Positions 33,008 to 42,648 of a stretch of 64,000 nt of DNA are shown here, in pieces. Where the stretch lies: positions 43,145 to 107,144 of the forward strand of contig NZ_JBITLV010000009.1 of the NCBI RefSeq assembly GCF_044465595.1. The letters run 5' to 3'. Numbering within the stretch: position 1 is the stretch's first letter; the number at the start of each line of letters is the position of its first letter. Made by a program: the position numbers and the translations under genes. The notes beneath the pieces were generated by a model, which was given only the letters and a program-made list of their open reading frames with translations, did not search any database and was not told the origin of the DNA. Source of the stretch: Spongisporangium articulatum. GTDB taxonomy: Bacteria; Actinomycetota; Actinomycetes; Actinomycetales; Kineosporiaceae.

Positions 33008-33741
33008 GAGCCGCTCCCGAAGCCCGCGCGCACCTCGTCGGCCACACCGGCCAGGTTGAGCTCGAAGGTGAAACCCTGCTCGTACCGGTAGGACCGGCGC
33101 ACGTCCCACAGGTCGATGCCATTCAGCGACTCCTTGGCCGCCCGGACCACCCGGGGGTGCTTGGCCGCGATCCGGGCCGCGACGTCCCGCGCGGTGGCCA
33201 CCAGCTCCTCGGCCGGGACGACCGCGTAGACCGACCCGAAGCCGAGAAGCTCCTCGGCCGTGGCGGTCTCGGCCAGCAGCATCATGGCCCGCGCCTTGTG
33301 CTGCGGGACCATCCGGGACAGGTGGGTGGCCGCCCCGAGCGCGCCGCGGTCGACCTCGGGCAGCCCGAACGCCGTGCCGGCCGCGGCCACCACCAGGTCC
33401 GCGTTACCGGCCAGCCCGACGCCGCCGCCCAGGCAGTAGCCGTGCGCGGCCACGATCACCGGGACCGGACACTCGTAGACGGCCGCGAAGGCTTCGAAAC
33501 ACCCGCGGTTGGCGCCGATCAGGGCGTCGGGCCCCGAGCGCTGGATCTCCTTGATGTCGACGCCGGCGTTGAAGCCCCGGCCCTCGGCCCGCAGCACCAC
33601 GGCCCGGGCGCTCGGGGCGGCCCCGGCCGCGCGGACCTGCTCGGCGAGCCCGAACCAGCCGGCGACCGTGAGGGCGTTGACCGGCGGTTCGGACACGACC
33701 ACCTCGTGCACCCCGTCGTCCAGCACCGTCGTGGAGATCAT
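33004..33741 (-). CDS. echA20: Ring D hydrolase of the crotonase family (EchA20)
   Basis: 245 residues, close to Rv3550 as I recall it: EPPVNALTVAGWFGL, VVLRAEGRGFNAGVDIKEIQ, GANRGCFEAFAAVYECPVPV, GLPEVDRGALGAATHLSRMV and the C-terminal YRYEQGFTFELNLAGVADEV. EchA20 opens ring D by hydrolysis, giving the substrate for IpdAB. It is the first gene of the 12-gene minus-strand operon, with GAGGGAG before the ATG. It diverges from fadD3 across a 105-base region holding a variant palindrome. Confidence 0.95.
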   Translation of the reverse strand: MISTTVLDDGVHEVVVSEPPVNALTVAGWFGLAEQVRAAGAAPSARAVVLRAEGRGFNAGVDIKEIQRSGPDALIGANRGCFEAFAAVYECPVPVIVAAHGYCLGGGVGLAGNADLVVAAAGTAFGLPEVDRGALGAATHLSRMVPQHKARAMMLLAETATAEELLGFGSVYAVVPAEELVATARDVAARIAAKHPRVVRAAKESLNGIDLWDVRRSYRYEQGFTFELNLAGVADEVRAGFGSGS

Positions 33742-33798
33742 GCGGCTCCCTCGTCGCGATTTCCCGCCAGTATGGCCCGATCCGGTCCTGAACGGAAC

Positions 33799-33813
33799 TA
33801 GAAACCGATTCTG
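33799..33813. promoter_or_regulatory. Variant palindrome between echA20 and fadD3
   Basis: TAGAAACCGATTCTG has AGAA and TTCT arms like the KstR sites but a longer spacer, so it does not fit TnnAACnnGTTnnA. It lies midway between the two divergent starts of the C/D-ring genes. In mycobacteria these genes are controlled by KstR2, whose gene is not in this window. This could be a KstR2-type or relaxed KstR site. Confidence 0.45.
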
Positions 33814-33846
33814 GTATTGAGAAGATCTCCGGACTACTCTGAGCAC

Positions 33847-35403
33847 GTGACGACCCCGCGGACGATCCCGGCCGCGGTCCGGCGCGCCGCCGAGCGGTTC
33901 GGAGACCGGCCGGCGGTCCTCGACGGTGACTCGTGGGTCACCTACCGCGAGCTGGCCGACGGCGTCCGCGCCACCGCGGCCGCGTTCGTGGCCCATGGCG
34001 TCGGGCCGGGCGACCGGGTCTGCGTGTGGGCACCCAACAGCCTGCGGTGGATGCTGGCGGCCCTCGGCGCGCAGTACATCGGGGCGGTGCTGGTCCCGCT
34101 CAACACGCGCTACCGCGGCGAGGCGGCCGACGTCGTCCTGCGCACCCGGGCCCGGGTGCTCGTCGTCGACCAGGGTTTCCTCGGCACCGACCAGTGGGGG
34201 CTGCTGTGCGGGGGTGCCCCCGAGGGGCTGCCCGACCTGGACACGGTGGTGACGCTGGGCGACCCGGCGCCGGGAGCGCTCGACTGGACGACGTTCCTGG
34301 CCGGCGCCGCCCGCGAACACGCGCACCGGGCCGAAGTTCTCGCCGACGCCGTCACTGCCGACACGGTGGCCGACATCCTGTTCACGTCGGGGACGACGGG
34401 CCGGGCCAAGGGGGCCGTCGCCGGGCACCGTCAGGCGCTGGAGGTGGCGCAGTCGTGGGCCGAGCTGGCCGGCGTCACCGCGGACGACCGCTACCTGGTG
34501 GTGAACCCGTTCTTCCACAGCTTCGGCTCCAAGGCCGGGTACCTGGTGTGCCTCTCACGCGGGGCGGGCTGCCTGCCGGTGCCCGTGTTCGACGTGCCCC
34601 GGGTGCTCGACCTGGCCCGGCGGGAACGGGTCACGGTGATGCCCGGCCCGCCCACCCTGTTCTCGTCGCTGCTCGACGCGCCCGGGGCGGCCGACGCGCT
34701 GGCCGCGATGCGGGTCGCCGTCACCGGCGCCGCGATCGTCCCCGAGGCGCTGATCGTGCGGATGCGCGAGGAGCTGCGCATCCCCGTGGTGCTCACCGCC
34801 TACGGCCTGACCGAGGCCCCCGTCGTCACCATGTGCACGCCCGGCGACGACGCCCGCACCGTGGCCACGACCTGCGGTCGCGCCGTGCGGGACACCGAGC
34901 TGCGCACGCTGCGCGCCGACGGGAGCCACACCGCCGTCGGCGAACCCGGTGAGCTGCTGGTGCGCAGCCCGCAGGTGCTGACCGGGTACCTCGACGACCC
35001 GGAGGCGACCGCCGCCGCCGTGGACGCCGACGGCTGGCTGCACACGGGCGACGTCGCCGTCCTCGACGAGCGCGGCTACCTGCGGATCACCGACCGGAAG
35101 AAGGACATGTTCACCGTCGGCGGGTTCAACGTGTACCCGGCCGAGGTGGAACGCCTGCTGGCCGGCCACCCGGCGGTGCGCGAGTCGGCCGTGATCGGCG
35201 TCCCGGACGAGCGGCTCGGCGAGGTGCCCCGCGCCTACGTGGTGCTGCGGGCCGGGCGCAGCGCAGAACCGGACGAGCTGATCGCCTTCTGCCGTGACCG
35301 GCTGGCCCACTTCAAGGCGCCGCGCACCGTCGTCCTGCTCGGCGACCTGCCCCGCAACGCGGGCGGCAAGGTGCTCAAGACCGACCTCCGGGAGCAGCCA
35401 TGA
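33847..35403 (+). CDS. fadD3: HIP-CoA ligase (FadD3)
   Basis: 518 residues of the adenylate-forming family: ATP loop ILFTSGTTGRAKGAVAGHRQ (near 177-196), VLTAYGLTEAPVVTMC, GWLHTGDVAVLDERGYLRIT, and a C-terminal catalytic lysine in RNAGGKVLKTDL (Lys508 or Lys511). FTVGGFNVYPAEVERLLAG and NPFFHSFGSKAGYLVCL resemble Rv3561. FadD3 activates HIP, the C/D-ring acid released by HsaD, and so starts the pathway of the divergent operon. The GTG at 33847 was chosen because it begins the conserved region; no strong ribosome site is seen. Confidence 0.94.
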   Translation: MTTPRTIPAAVRRAAERFGDRPAVLDGDSWVTYRELADGVRATAAAFVAHGVGPGDRVCVWAPNSLRWMLAALGAQYIGAVLVPLNTRYRGEAADVVLRTRARVLVVDQGFLGTDQWGLLCGGAPEGLPDLDTVVTLGDPAPGALDWTTFLAGAAREHAHRAEVLADAVTADTVADILFTSGTTGRAKGAVAGHRQALEVAQSWAELAGVTADDRYLVVNPFFHSFGSKAGYLVCLSRGAGCLPVPVFDVPRVLDLARRERVTVMPGPPTLFSSLLDAPGAADALAAMRVAVTGAAIVPEALIVRMREELRIPVVLTAYGLTEAPVVTMCTPGDDARTVATTCGRAVRDTELRTLRADGSHTAVGEPGELLVRSPQVLTGYLDDPEATAAAVDADGWLHTGDVAVLDERGYLRITDRKKDMFTVGGFNVYPAEVERLLAGHPAVRESAVIGVPDERLGEVPRAYVVLRAGRSAEPDELIAFCRDRLAHFKAPRTVVLLGDLPRNAGGKVLKTDLREQP

Positions 35404-35546
35404 GAACCACGTTGAACTGCCCGTGCGGGACGACGATCCTCGGCGCCGACGAGGACGAGCTGGTCGAGCGGGCCCAGGCCCACCTGCGCGAGGCGCACCC
35501 CGACCGGGAGTACAGCCGCGAAGAGATCCTGATGATCGCCTGGTGA
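35400..35546 (+). CDS. Small DUF1059-like protein coupled to fadD3
   Basis: A 48-residue frame that starts in the ATGA overlap with the fadD3 stop: MRTTLNCPCGTTILGADEDE, then AQAHLREAHPDREYSREE and the end ILMIAW. The Cys-x-Cys near the start and the AQAHLREAHPD helix with paired His resemble short DUF1059 proteins, a possible zinc-binding mini-fold. Strict coupling to fadD3 suggests a helper role in the same pathway, but nothing is known. It ends 2 bases before the stop of the convergent ligase gene. Confidence 0.7.
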   Translation: MRTTLNCPCGTTILGADEDELVERAQAHLREAHPDREYSREEILMIAW

Positions 35547-35548
35547 GT

Positions 35549-37201
35549 TCAGCCGGCTTCTTCCGCCAGGGTTCTAGCCCACCGGTAGTCGGCCTTCCCG
35601 CTCGGCGAACGCTCCAGCTCGGCGCACCGCACGACCGCCTTCGGCACCTTGAAACCCGCCACGTGCCGGGCGCACTCGGCCAGCAGCTCCTCGTCCGAGA
35701 CGTCCGTCCCGGGCGCCAGCGCGACCAGCGCGACCGGTTCGCTGCCCCACCGCTCGCTGGGCCGCCCGACCACCACCACGTCGCGCACCGCGGGGTGGTG
35801 GGCCAGGGCCCGCTCGACCTCCTCGACGAAGATCTTCTCGCCGCCCGAGTTGATGGTGACGCTCCCCCGGCCGAGCAGCTCGATCCGGCCGTCCTCGCGC
35901 AGCCGGGCCCGGTCGCCGGGCACCGACCAGCGCACCCCGTCGATGACGGGAAAGGTCCGGGCCGACTTCTCGGGGTCGCCCAGGTACCCCAGCGGCACCC
36001 GGCCGCGCCGGGCCAGCCACCCCTCGCCGTCCCCCGGGCGCAGTTCCCGGGTGAAGGCGTCGTCCACCACGGACGTCTCGGGCTTGGCCGTGAACACGGC
36101 GGTCTCGGCCGGCGCGCCCTTCTGCGACGTCTGGTCGAGCTGGATGCCGGTCTCCGACGACCCGACGGCGTCGAGCACCGACACGTGCGGGACGGCGGCG
36201 AGCAGCCGTTCGCGCACCGGTGGGGTGAGCGGGGCGCTGCCGTTGACGAAGGCGGCCAGCCCGCCGAGGTCGTAGCGGCGGGCCGCGAGCTCGTCGATCA
36301 GCGGGCGGGCCATCGCGTCACCGATGAGCGGGATGGTCAGCACCCGTTCGCGGGCCGCCGTCTCCAGCGCGGCGCGGGCGTCGAAACGGGCCGCCGCGGG
36401 CGGCATCACGATCGCGCCGCCCCCGGAGATCATGTGGAAGGACGACCACTGGGCCGCGGCGTGCATGAGCGGGGTGATCAGCAGCATCCTCAGGAAGCCG
36501 GCGGTCGCGACGGCGTTCGCGGCGATCGCGTCGTACGAGGCGAACGGCGCGTCGCCGCCGTACGGGGTACCACCCATCGAGGAGACGTAGATGTCGTCCT
36601 GCCGCCACAGCACCCCCTTGGGCATCCCCGTCGTCCCACCCGTGTAGGCGATGTACAGGTCGTCCGGCGACGGCTCGGGGCGCGCGAGCGCGGCCGCCTC
36701 GCCGGCGGCGAGCGCCTGACCGTACGAGACCGCCCCGGGCAGCAGCCGGTTCCCGGTGGCGTCGGCGACCTGCACGAGCACCCGCAACCGGGGCAGGCGC
36801 GGGGCGACCGCGGCGATCCGGGGCGCGAACTCCGCGTGGTAGACCAGCGCGGTGACCCCCGCGTCGCGCAGCAGGAACTCCAGCTCCTCCTCCACGTACC
36901 GGTAGTTCACGTTCACCGGGGCGACCCGGGCCCGGTAGGCGCCGACCATCGCCTCCAGGTACTCGGGCCCGTTGCGCAGGTAGAGGCCCACGTGGTCCTG
37001 CCCCGACTCGTGCCCGGCCAGCGCCCCGCGTTCGGTGTGGCAGCCGAGGCCCCGGGCGGTGAGGAAGGCCGCGAGCCGGTCCACCCGCGCGTCCATCGCG
37101 GCGTAGGTGACGCGCCGCCCGCCCTGCACCACGACCTCCCGGTCCGGCACCGCCGCGGCGACGGTACCGAACACGGTCGACAGGTCGAAGCCCTCGCTCA
37201 C
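35549..37201 (-). CDS. FadD19-family steroid acyl-CoA ligase in the CYP125 operon
   Basis: 550 residues: ATP loop YIAYTGGTTGMPKGVLWRQD, VLDAVGSSETGIQLDQTSQK, RWSVPGDRARLREDGRIELL, VTINSGGEKIFVEEVERALA and C-terminal SPSGKADYRWARTLA with the catalytic Lys. It shares the FadD19/FadD17 layout, not that of FadD3, and is a paralogue of the fadD19 gene at 46-48 kb. It follows CYP125 by 10 bases on the same strand, so it probably activates the C26 (or C24) acid that CYP125 makes. The GTG start has GAGGGG upstream. Which of FadD17 or FadD19 it equals functionally is unclear. Confidence 0.88.
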   Translation of the reverse strand: MSEGFDLSTVFGTVAAAVPDREVVVQGGRRVTYAAMDARVDRLAAFLTARGLGCHTERGALAGHESGQDHVGLYLRNGPEYLEAMVGAYRARVAPVNVNYRYVEEELEFLLRDAGVTALVYHAEFAPRIAAVAPRLPRLRVLVQVADATGNRLLPGAVSYGQALAAGEAAALARPEPSPDDLYIAYTGGTTGMPKGVLWRQDDIYVSSMGGTPYGGDAPFASYDAIAANAVATAGFLRMLLITPLMHAAAQWSSFHMISGGGAIVMPPAAARFDARAALETAARERVLTIPLIGDAMARPLIDELAARRYDLGGLAAFVNGSAPLTPPVRERLLAAVPHVSVLDAVGSSETGIQLDQTSQKGAPAETAVFTAKPETSVVDDAFTRELRPGDGEGWLARRGRVPLGYLGDPEKSARTFPVIDGVRWSVPGDRARLREDGRIELLGRGSVTINSGGEKIFVEEVERALAHHPAVRDVVVVGRPSERWGSEPVALVALAPGTDVSDEELLAECARHVAGFKVPKAVVRCAELERSPSGKADYRWARTLAEEAG

Positions 37202-37211
37202 GAGGTGCCCC

Positions 37212-38462
37212 TCAGGAGTAGGCGACCGGCAGTTCCTTGAGACCGTTGATCCAGCCCGACCGCAGCCGCCGGGGCTCGCTCAGCTTCCGGACCGCCGGCA
37301 TGTGGTCGGCGATCGCGTTGAAGATCAGGTCGATCTCGAGCCGGGCCAGGTTGGCGCCCAGGCAGTAGTGCGTGCCGGTGCCACCGAAACCGACGTGCGG
37401 GTTGGGGCTGCGGGTGATGTCGAAGGTGTTCGGGTCGGTGAACACCTCCTCGTCACGGTTGGCCGAGCTGTAGAACAGGACGACGCGCTGCCCCTGGGCC
37501 ACGTCCACGCCGCCCACCTGGGTGTCGGACAGCGCGGTGCGCTGGAAGGCGATGATCGGCGAGGCCCACCGCACGATCTCGTCGGGCGCCGTGCGTGGCC
37601 GCTGCGAGCGGAACAGGTCCCACTGGTCGGGGTGGTCGAAGAAGGCGTTCATCCCGTGCGAGATGGCGTTGCGGGTGGTCTCGTTGCCGGCCACCGCCAG
37701 CAGCAGGACGAAGAACGAGAACTCCTGCTCGTCCAAGGCCGTGCCGTCGATCTGCGCGTTGAGCAGCGTGGTGGCGATGTCGGGCATCGGGCAGGCCTTG
37801 CGCTCACCCGCGAGCTGCCAGGCGTAGCCGAGCATCTCGGCCGAGGCCTGCTCCGGGCTGACCTCGGCGGTGAACTCGGCGTCGTCGTAGCCGATCATCT
37901 GGTTCGACCAGGTGAAGATCTTGTGCCGGTCCTCCTGCGGGACGCCGATCAGCTCGGCGATCGCCTGCAGCGGCAGCTCGACCGCGACGTCCTGGACGAA
38001 GTCGCCCGAGCCCTCCTTCACCGCCCGGTGCACGATCCGCTCGGCCCGGTCGGCCAGGGCGTCCTTCAACGTGGCGATCGCCTTGGGGGTGAAGCCCCGG
38101 GACACGATGCGGCGGGTCGCCGAGTGCTTGGGCGGGTCCTGGTTGAGCAGGACGAACCGCTGCAGCTCGATCTTCTCGCGTTCCATGTCGGGGCCGAAGC
38201 GCGGGATCGCCGTGTTCTCCTCGGTTGAGAACTCGGGTCGCTTCGAGACGTCGAGGACGTCGGCGTGCCGGGTGACCACCCAGTAGCCGTCGTCGTCGAA
38301 GCCCATCTCGTGGAACGGGGTGCGGAACCAGGTGACCGGCGCCGTGCGGCGCAGCCGGGCGAACTCGTCCATCGGGACGCCGCGGACGTAGAGGTCCGGG
38401 TCGAGGAGGTCGAAAGCCGGCCCCTCGGTCGGCGGGACGGCGGAAAAGTCGGTCACGGCCAT
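37212..38462 (-). CDS. cyp125: Steroid C26 monooxygenase, cytochrome P450 (CYP125)
   Basis: 416 residues. The haem-binding loop HVGFGGTGTHYCLGANLAR places the ligand at Cys367. The K-helix ExxR is Glu295-Arg298, and the I-helix reads AVAGNETTRNAISHGM (about 256-271), with Glu before the paired Thr as in the CYP125 family. Segments such as PDQWDLFRSQRP also match Rv3545c. CYP125 oxidises the terminal methyl of cholesterol or cholestenone to the alcohol and acid, opening side-chain degradation. AAGGAGGGG precedes the ATG, and a KstR operator lies 23 bases upstream. It diverges from kstR. Confidence 0.95.
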   Translation of the reverse strand: MAVTDFSAVPPTEGPAFDLLDPDLYVRGVPMDEFARLRRTAPVTWFRTPFHEMGFDDDGYWVVTRHADVLDVSKRPEFSTEENTAIPRFGPDMEREKIELQRFVLLNQDPPKHSATRRIVSRGFTPKAIATLKDALADRAERIVHRAVKEGSGDFVQDVAVELPLQAIAELIGVPQEDRHKIFTWSNQMIGYDDAEFTAEVSPEQASAEMLGYAWQLAGERKACPMPDIATTLLNAQIDGTALDEQEFSFFVLLLAVAGNETTRNAISHGMNAFFDHPDQWDLFRSQRPRTAPDEIVRWASPIIAFQRTALSDTQVGGVDVAQGQRVVLFYSSANRDEEVFTDPNTFDITRSPNPHVGFGGTGTHYCLGANLARLEIDLIFNAIADHMPAVRKLSEPRRLRSGWINGLKELPVAYS

Positions 38463-38485
38463 GGGACCCCTCCTTGGGCAACAAG

Positions 38486-38499
38486 TAGAACGCGTTGCA
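38486..38499. promoter_or_regulatory. KstR operator upstream of CYP125
   Basis: On the minus strand the site reads TGCAACGCGTTCTA, fully matching TnnAACnnGTTnnA. It continues directly into TACTTG, a plausible -10 hexamer sharing its first TA with the operator. The CYP125 ribosome site and ATG follow 23 bases downstream. Confidence 0.82.
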
Positions 38500-38537
38500 G
38501 TCTAGGTGGTAATTCACCGGGAAACCATGCCTGCTAC

Positions 38538-38557
38538 GGAAACATGTCCTATACCTT
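38538..38557 (+). promoter_or_regulatory. Possible kstR promoter with degenerate autoregulatory site
   Basis: GGAAACATGTCCTA (38538-38551) resembles the KstR motif with one core mismatch (GTC for GTT) and the first base changed. It is followed by TACCTT (38552-38557), the same kind of -10 seen at the clear KstR sites. A transcript starting near 38564 would leave a leader of about 120 bases before the kstR ATG. The rest of the 220-base gap shows nothing else recognisable. Confidence 0.4.
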
Positions 38558-38682
38558 GGGATGTGGGCCACGTCTCGCGCGCGGAAAGGTGCGCCGCACC
38601 ACCCAGATGTACGCTCGCGATGAACCGGACGGACTGACCACCCGCGCGGGCGACGCGCTTTCACCCCCTGAGGAGCCGCAGC

Positions 38683-39351
38683 ATGACCGCACCCACACCC
38701 CGCGGAAACACGGCGGGGGCGGCGGCGGTCGTCGCTCCCCGGGCTGGCTACGGCACCGGCCAGACCGGCGGCTCCCGGGCCCAGCGCGACCGGCGCGAGC
38801 GGATGCAGGAGGCGGCCACCATGCTGGCCACCCAGGGCGGGTACGACGCCGTGACGATGCGGGCGGTGGCCGAGAACGCGGACGTCGCACTGGGCACCCT
38901 CTACCGCTACTTCCCCTCGAAGAACCACCTGCTGGTCTCCAGCCTGGTGAGCGAGTTCGCGCGAGCCCAGGTCGAACTCGACCGGATCGAGATCCCCGGG
39001 GACGGCCCGACGGAGCGCATGCTCTTCGTCCTGGCCCGCGTCACCCGCATGTTCCAGCGCTACCCCAGCTACACCGAGGCGATGACCCGCGCGTTCATCT
39101 TCGCCGACGACACGGCCAAGGACGAGGTCGACAGCGTGGCCCGGCAGATGGAGCGGATGTTCGCCGGCGCGATGGACCCGGACGGCGAGATCACCGAGGA
39201 GAACGTTGCCATCGCACGGGTTCTCGGTGACGTGTGGCTGGCCAACCTGGTCTCGTGGGTGACCCAGCGGATCAGCGCCGAGGGCGTCGCCGAGCGACTC
39301 GAGCTGACCGTGCACCTGCTGCTCGACCACACGGTGCCGGCGGGTCGCTAG
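38683..39351 (+). CDS. kstR: TetR-family repressor of sterol catabolism (KstR)
   Basis: 222 residues. After a loose N-terminal extension (about 1-30) comes the TetR DNA-binding domain: QRDRRERMQEAATMLATQGG, YDAVTMRAVAENADVALGTL and YRYFPSKNHLL. The ligand domain holds RYPSYTEAMTRAFIFADDTA, VARVLGDVWLANLVSWVT-like residues near 190, and RLELTVHLLLDH, which align with Rv3574 as I recall it. KstR represses cholesterol side-chain and A/B-ring genes until a steroid CoA thioester binds. Motif sites for it occur across this window. GAGGA precedes the ATG. It is convergent with ltp3, only 13 bases between stops. Confidence 0.92.
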   Translation: MTAPTPRGNTAGAAAVVAPRAGYGTGQTGGSRAQRDRRERMQEAATMLATQGGYDAVTMRAVAENADVALGTLYRYFPSKNHLLVSSLVSEFARAQVELDRIEIPGDGPTERMLFVLARVTRMFQRYPSYTEAMTRAFIFADDTAKDEVDSVARQMERMFAGAMDPDGEITEENVAIARVLGDVWLANLVSWVTQRISAEGVAERLELTVHLLLDHTVPAGR

Positions 39352-39364
39352 GTCGGCCGGGGCG

Positions 39365-40519
<1,155 letters not shown>

Positions 40520-40529
40520 CGCGCCCCTC

Positions 40530-41594
40530 TCATCGGGCTTCCATCACGGTCACGAGGTTGTGCTGCAGCAGCGGGCCCTGCGTGGCGTGGGCCAGCACCC
40601 GGTCGGCGTCGCCGGACAGGACGTGCCGCGCCGCCTCACCGATCCGCACGAGGCCGGCGGCGAACATGGGGTTGCCGGTCAGTGCCCCGCCGGAGGGGTT
40701 GATCGCGACGTCGTCGGGCAGGCCCAGCGCCTGGCCCAGCACCAGCTCCTGGTGGGTGAACGGGGCGTGCAGCTCGGCGATCTGGACGCCGTGCACCCCA
40801 CCGGCCGCCGCGGCCGCGGCCGTCGTGGACGGCGACCGGACGAGGTCGCGGACGCCGAGGTGGGCGGACTCGACCTGGTGCGCGATCCCGCGGATCCAGG
40901 CCGGGTGGGCCACCAGTTCGCGGGCCCGGTCCCCCGCCGCCAGCAGCACCGCGGCGGCCCCGTCGCCGACGGGCGCGATGTCGTGCCGGCGCAACGGGTC
41001 GGCCAGGTAGGGCTCGGCCAGCAGGTCGTCGACGTCCAGGACGCCGCCGAGCTGGGCGGCCGGGTTGGCCGCGGCGGCCGCGCGGGACCGGACGGCGACC
41101 CGCGCCATGTCCTTCTCCGTCCAGGCCCCGACGTCCAGGCCCGCCCGGGCCTGCAGCCCGGCCAGGCCGATGGAGTCCGGCCACAGCGGGGCCACGGTGT
41201 AGGGGTCGGTCTGCAGCGTGAGGACCTGCCGCAGCCGCCCGGCCGAGGACTTCCCGAACCCGTAGACCAGCGCGACCTGGGCCTCGCCCATCCGCAGTTT
41301 CAGCCAGGCCTCGTACAGCGCCCAGGCGGCGTCGGCCTCGACGTGCGACTCGACGATGGGCGGGAAGGCGCCGATCGCGTCGACCGCCGACACGAACGAG
41401 AACGCCCGGCCGGCCAGGTAGTCCGAGGAGCCCGAGCACCAGAACCCGACGTCCGCCTTGGTGATCCCGGCGCCGGAGAGCAGGCGGCTGAACACCGGGA
41501 CCAGCATCTCGACGCCGTTGGTGGTGCCGTCGGTGGCGGCCACGGTGGGGGCCTGCTCGAAGCCGATCACCGCGACGTCGGCGAGCCCGCTCAT
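40530..41594 (-). CDS. ltp4: Lipid-transfer family protein (Ltp4)
   Basis: 354 residues, the length I recall for Rv3522. ADVAVIGFEQAPTVAATDGT at the N-terminus, FWCSGSSDYLAGRAFSFVSA, PVGDGAAAVLLAAGDRAREL and INPSGGALTGNPMFAAGLVR. Together with Ltp3 and the DUF35 protein encoded upstream it should form an aldolase system for C-24 branched side chains, by analogy with Ltp2-ChsH2. ATGA overlap with the DUF35 gene supports a complex. Confidence 0.92.
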   Translation of the reverse strand: MSGLADVAVIGFEQAPTVAATDGTTNGVEMLVPVFSRLLSGAGITKADVGFWCSGSSDYLAGRAFSFVSAVDAIGAFPPIVESHVEADAAWALYEAWLKLRMGEAQVALVYGFGKSSAGRLRQVLTLQTDPYTVAPLWPDSIGLAGLQARAGLDVGAWTEKDMARVAVRSRAAAAANPAAQLGGVLDVDDLLAEPYLADPLRRHDIAPVGDGAAAVLLAAGDRARELVAHPAWIRGIAHQVESAHLGVRDLVRSPSTTAAAAAAGGVHGVQIAELHAPFTHQELVLGQALGLPDDVAINPSGGALTGNPMFAAGLVRIGEAARHVLSGDADRVLAHATQGPLLQHNLVTVMEAR

Positions 41595-42568
41595 GCCCGG
41601 TCTCCTTCGCTCGCGTCGGGGTCCGGTTCGAAGTGGCTGATGTTCTCCAGGGTGTGGCCCCACTCCTCGCGGGGCCGCCAGACCGCCCGGACCCGCAGGC
41701 CCATCCGCACGTCCTCGGCCGGGATGCCGAGGATCAGGTGCTGGATGGCCATGTCGGCGCCGTCGAGCAGGACGTAGGCCGTGATGTACGGCGGGGTGAT
41801 CCGCTGCCCGAGGAACGGCACGTTCACGACGCAGAACGTGGTGACCACGCCGCGGTCGGCGACCTCGACCTCATCGGTCGGGGGGACGCCGTCGACCGGG
41901 CACGCGCTGCGGGGTGGCAGGTAGACCTTGCCGCAGGTCGGGCACCGCTGGCCGATCAGCCGGCCCTCGACGATGCCGCGCAGGAACCGGCTCTCCTCGG
42001 CGGAGGCGCTGTGCATGTACTGCAGGTGCACTGGGGCGATCAGCTGCTCGACGGGCTCGAGGGCCGGGACGTCGGTCGCCGGCTCCGCGGGCTCGGCCGC
42101 GGGCTGATCGGTGGGCTCGAAGCAGGCGATGTCGCGGAGGCCGCCGACCCGTTCCTCGGCCCACCGGGCCCGCACCCGCATCCCCGTGCGCATGGTCTCG
42201 GCCGGGGCGTCGACGGCGTGCAGCAGGGTCGAGTCGGCACCGTCGAGGCGGATCAGCGCCCAGGCGAACGGGCGGTCCAGCGGCTGCCCGGGCAGGGGCG
42301 CGGCGTTCCATGACCAGGTGGTCACCACGCCCGTCTCGGCGACCGGGACGAGTTCGGTCAGCGGGCGCGCCGTCTCCGGGTCGAACTCCGCCGGCGGGAC
42401 GAGAACTCTCGCGGGCGAACCGTTTTCGCCGTCTCCGACGCGCACACCCAGGATCCGACGGTCGCGCAGGGCGGCCATGAAGGCCCCCAGCACCGGCCCG
42501 AGGGAACGGGTGTAGTCGAAGTCGAGATTGAGGGGCGCGCTCAGCGGTGCGCTCGACGTCGAGGTCAC
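41591..42568 (-). CDS. DUF35 zinc-ribbon/OB-fold protein, Rv3521-like
   Basis: 325 residues with two OB-like modules. The first (about 30-150) lacks a zinc ribbon. The second begins with a ribbon, CPTCGKVYLPPRSACPVDG near residue 210, then VVTTFCVVNVPFLGQRITPP and YITAYVLLDGADMAIQHLIL. DUF35 proteins dock onto thiolase-like aldolases; this one precedes ltp4 and ltp3 as Rv3521 does. It probably activates or scaffolds them. The GTG at 42568 lies 8 bases downstream of a KstR palindrome, consistent with an almost leaderless transcript. Confidence 0.9.
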   Translation of the reverse strand: MTSTSSAPLSAPLNLDFDYTRSLGPVLGAFMAALRDRRILGVRVGDGENGSPARVLVPPAEFDPETARPLTELVPVAETGVVTTWSWNAAPLPGQPLDRPFAWALIRLDGADSTLLHAVDAPAETMRTGMRVRARWAEERVGGLRDIACFEPTDQPAAEPAEPATDVPALEPVEQLIAPVHLQYMHSASAEESRFLRGIVEGRLIGQRCPTCGKVYLPPRSACPVDGVPPTDEVEVADRGVVTTFCVVNVPFLGQRITPPYITAYVLLDGADMAIQHLILGIPAEDVRMGLRVRAVWRPREEWGHTLENISHFEPDPDASEGDRA

Positions 42569-42576
42569 GCCAGGAG

Positions 42577-42590
42577 TAGAACACGTTCTG
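42577..42590. promoter_or_regulatory. KstR operator between the DUF35-ltp4-ltp3 operon and the F420-type gene
   Basis: TAGAACACGTTCTG matches the KstR core AACnnGTT. On the minus strand the reading is CAGAACACGTTCTA followed by CTCC, giving a weak -10 TACTCC a few bases before the DUF35 GTG. On the plus strand the F420-type gene starts 58 bases away, so the one site may control both. Confidence 0.8.
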
Positions 42591-42648
42591 AAAAATGCGG
42601 CAAGATGGAGGACCGGTGGATGCGCCGGCCGACACTCAGGGAGGCGCC

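Noticed and set aside
35294..37240. 648-residue plus-strand open frame opposite the FadD19-like gene
   Set aside because: Antisense shadow; the minus-strand frame has all adenylate-forming motifs.
38563..38637. Short upstream reading frame in the kstR leader
   Set aside because: A GTG-started frame of 24 codons ends before kstR, has no ribosome site and looks fortuitous.
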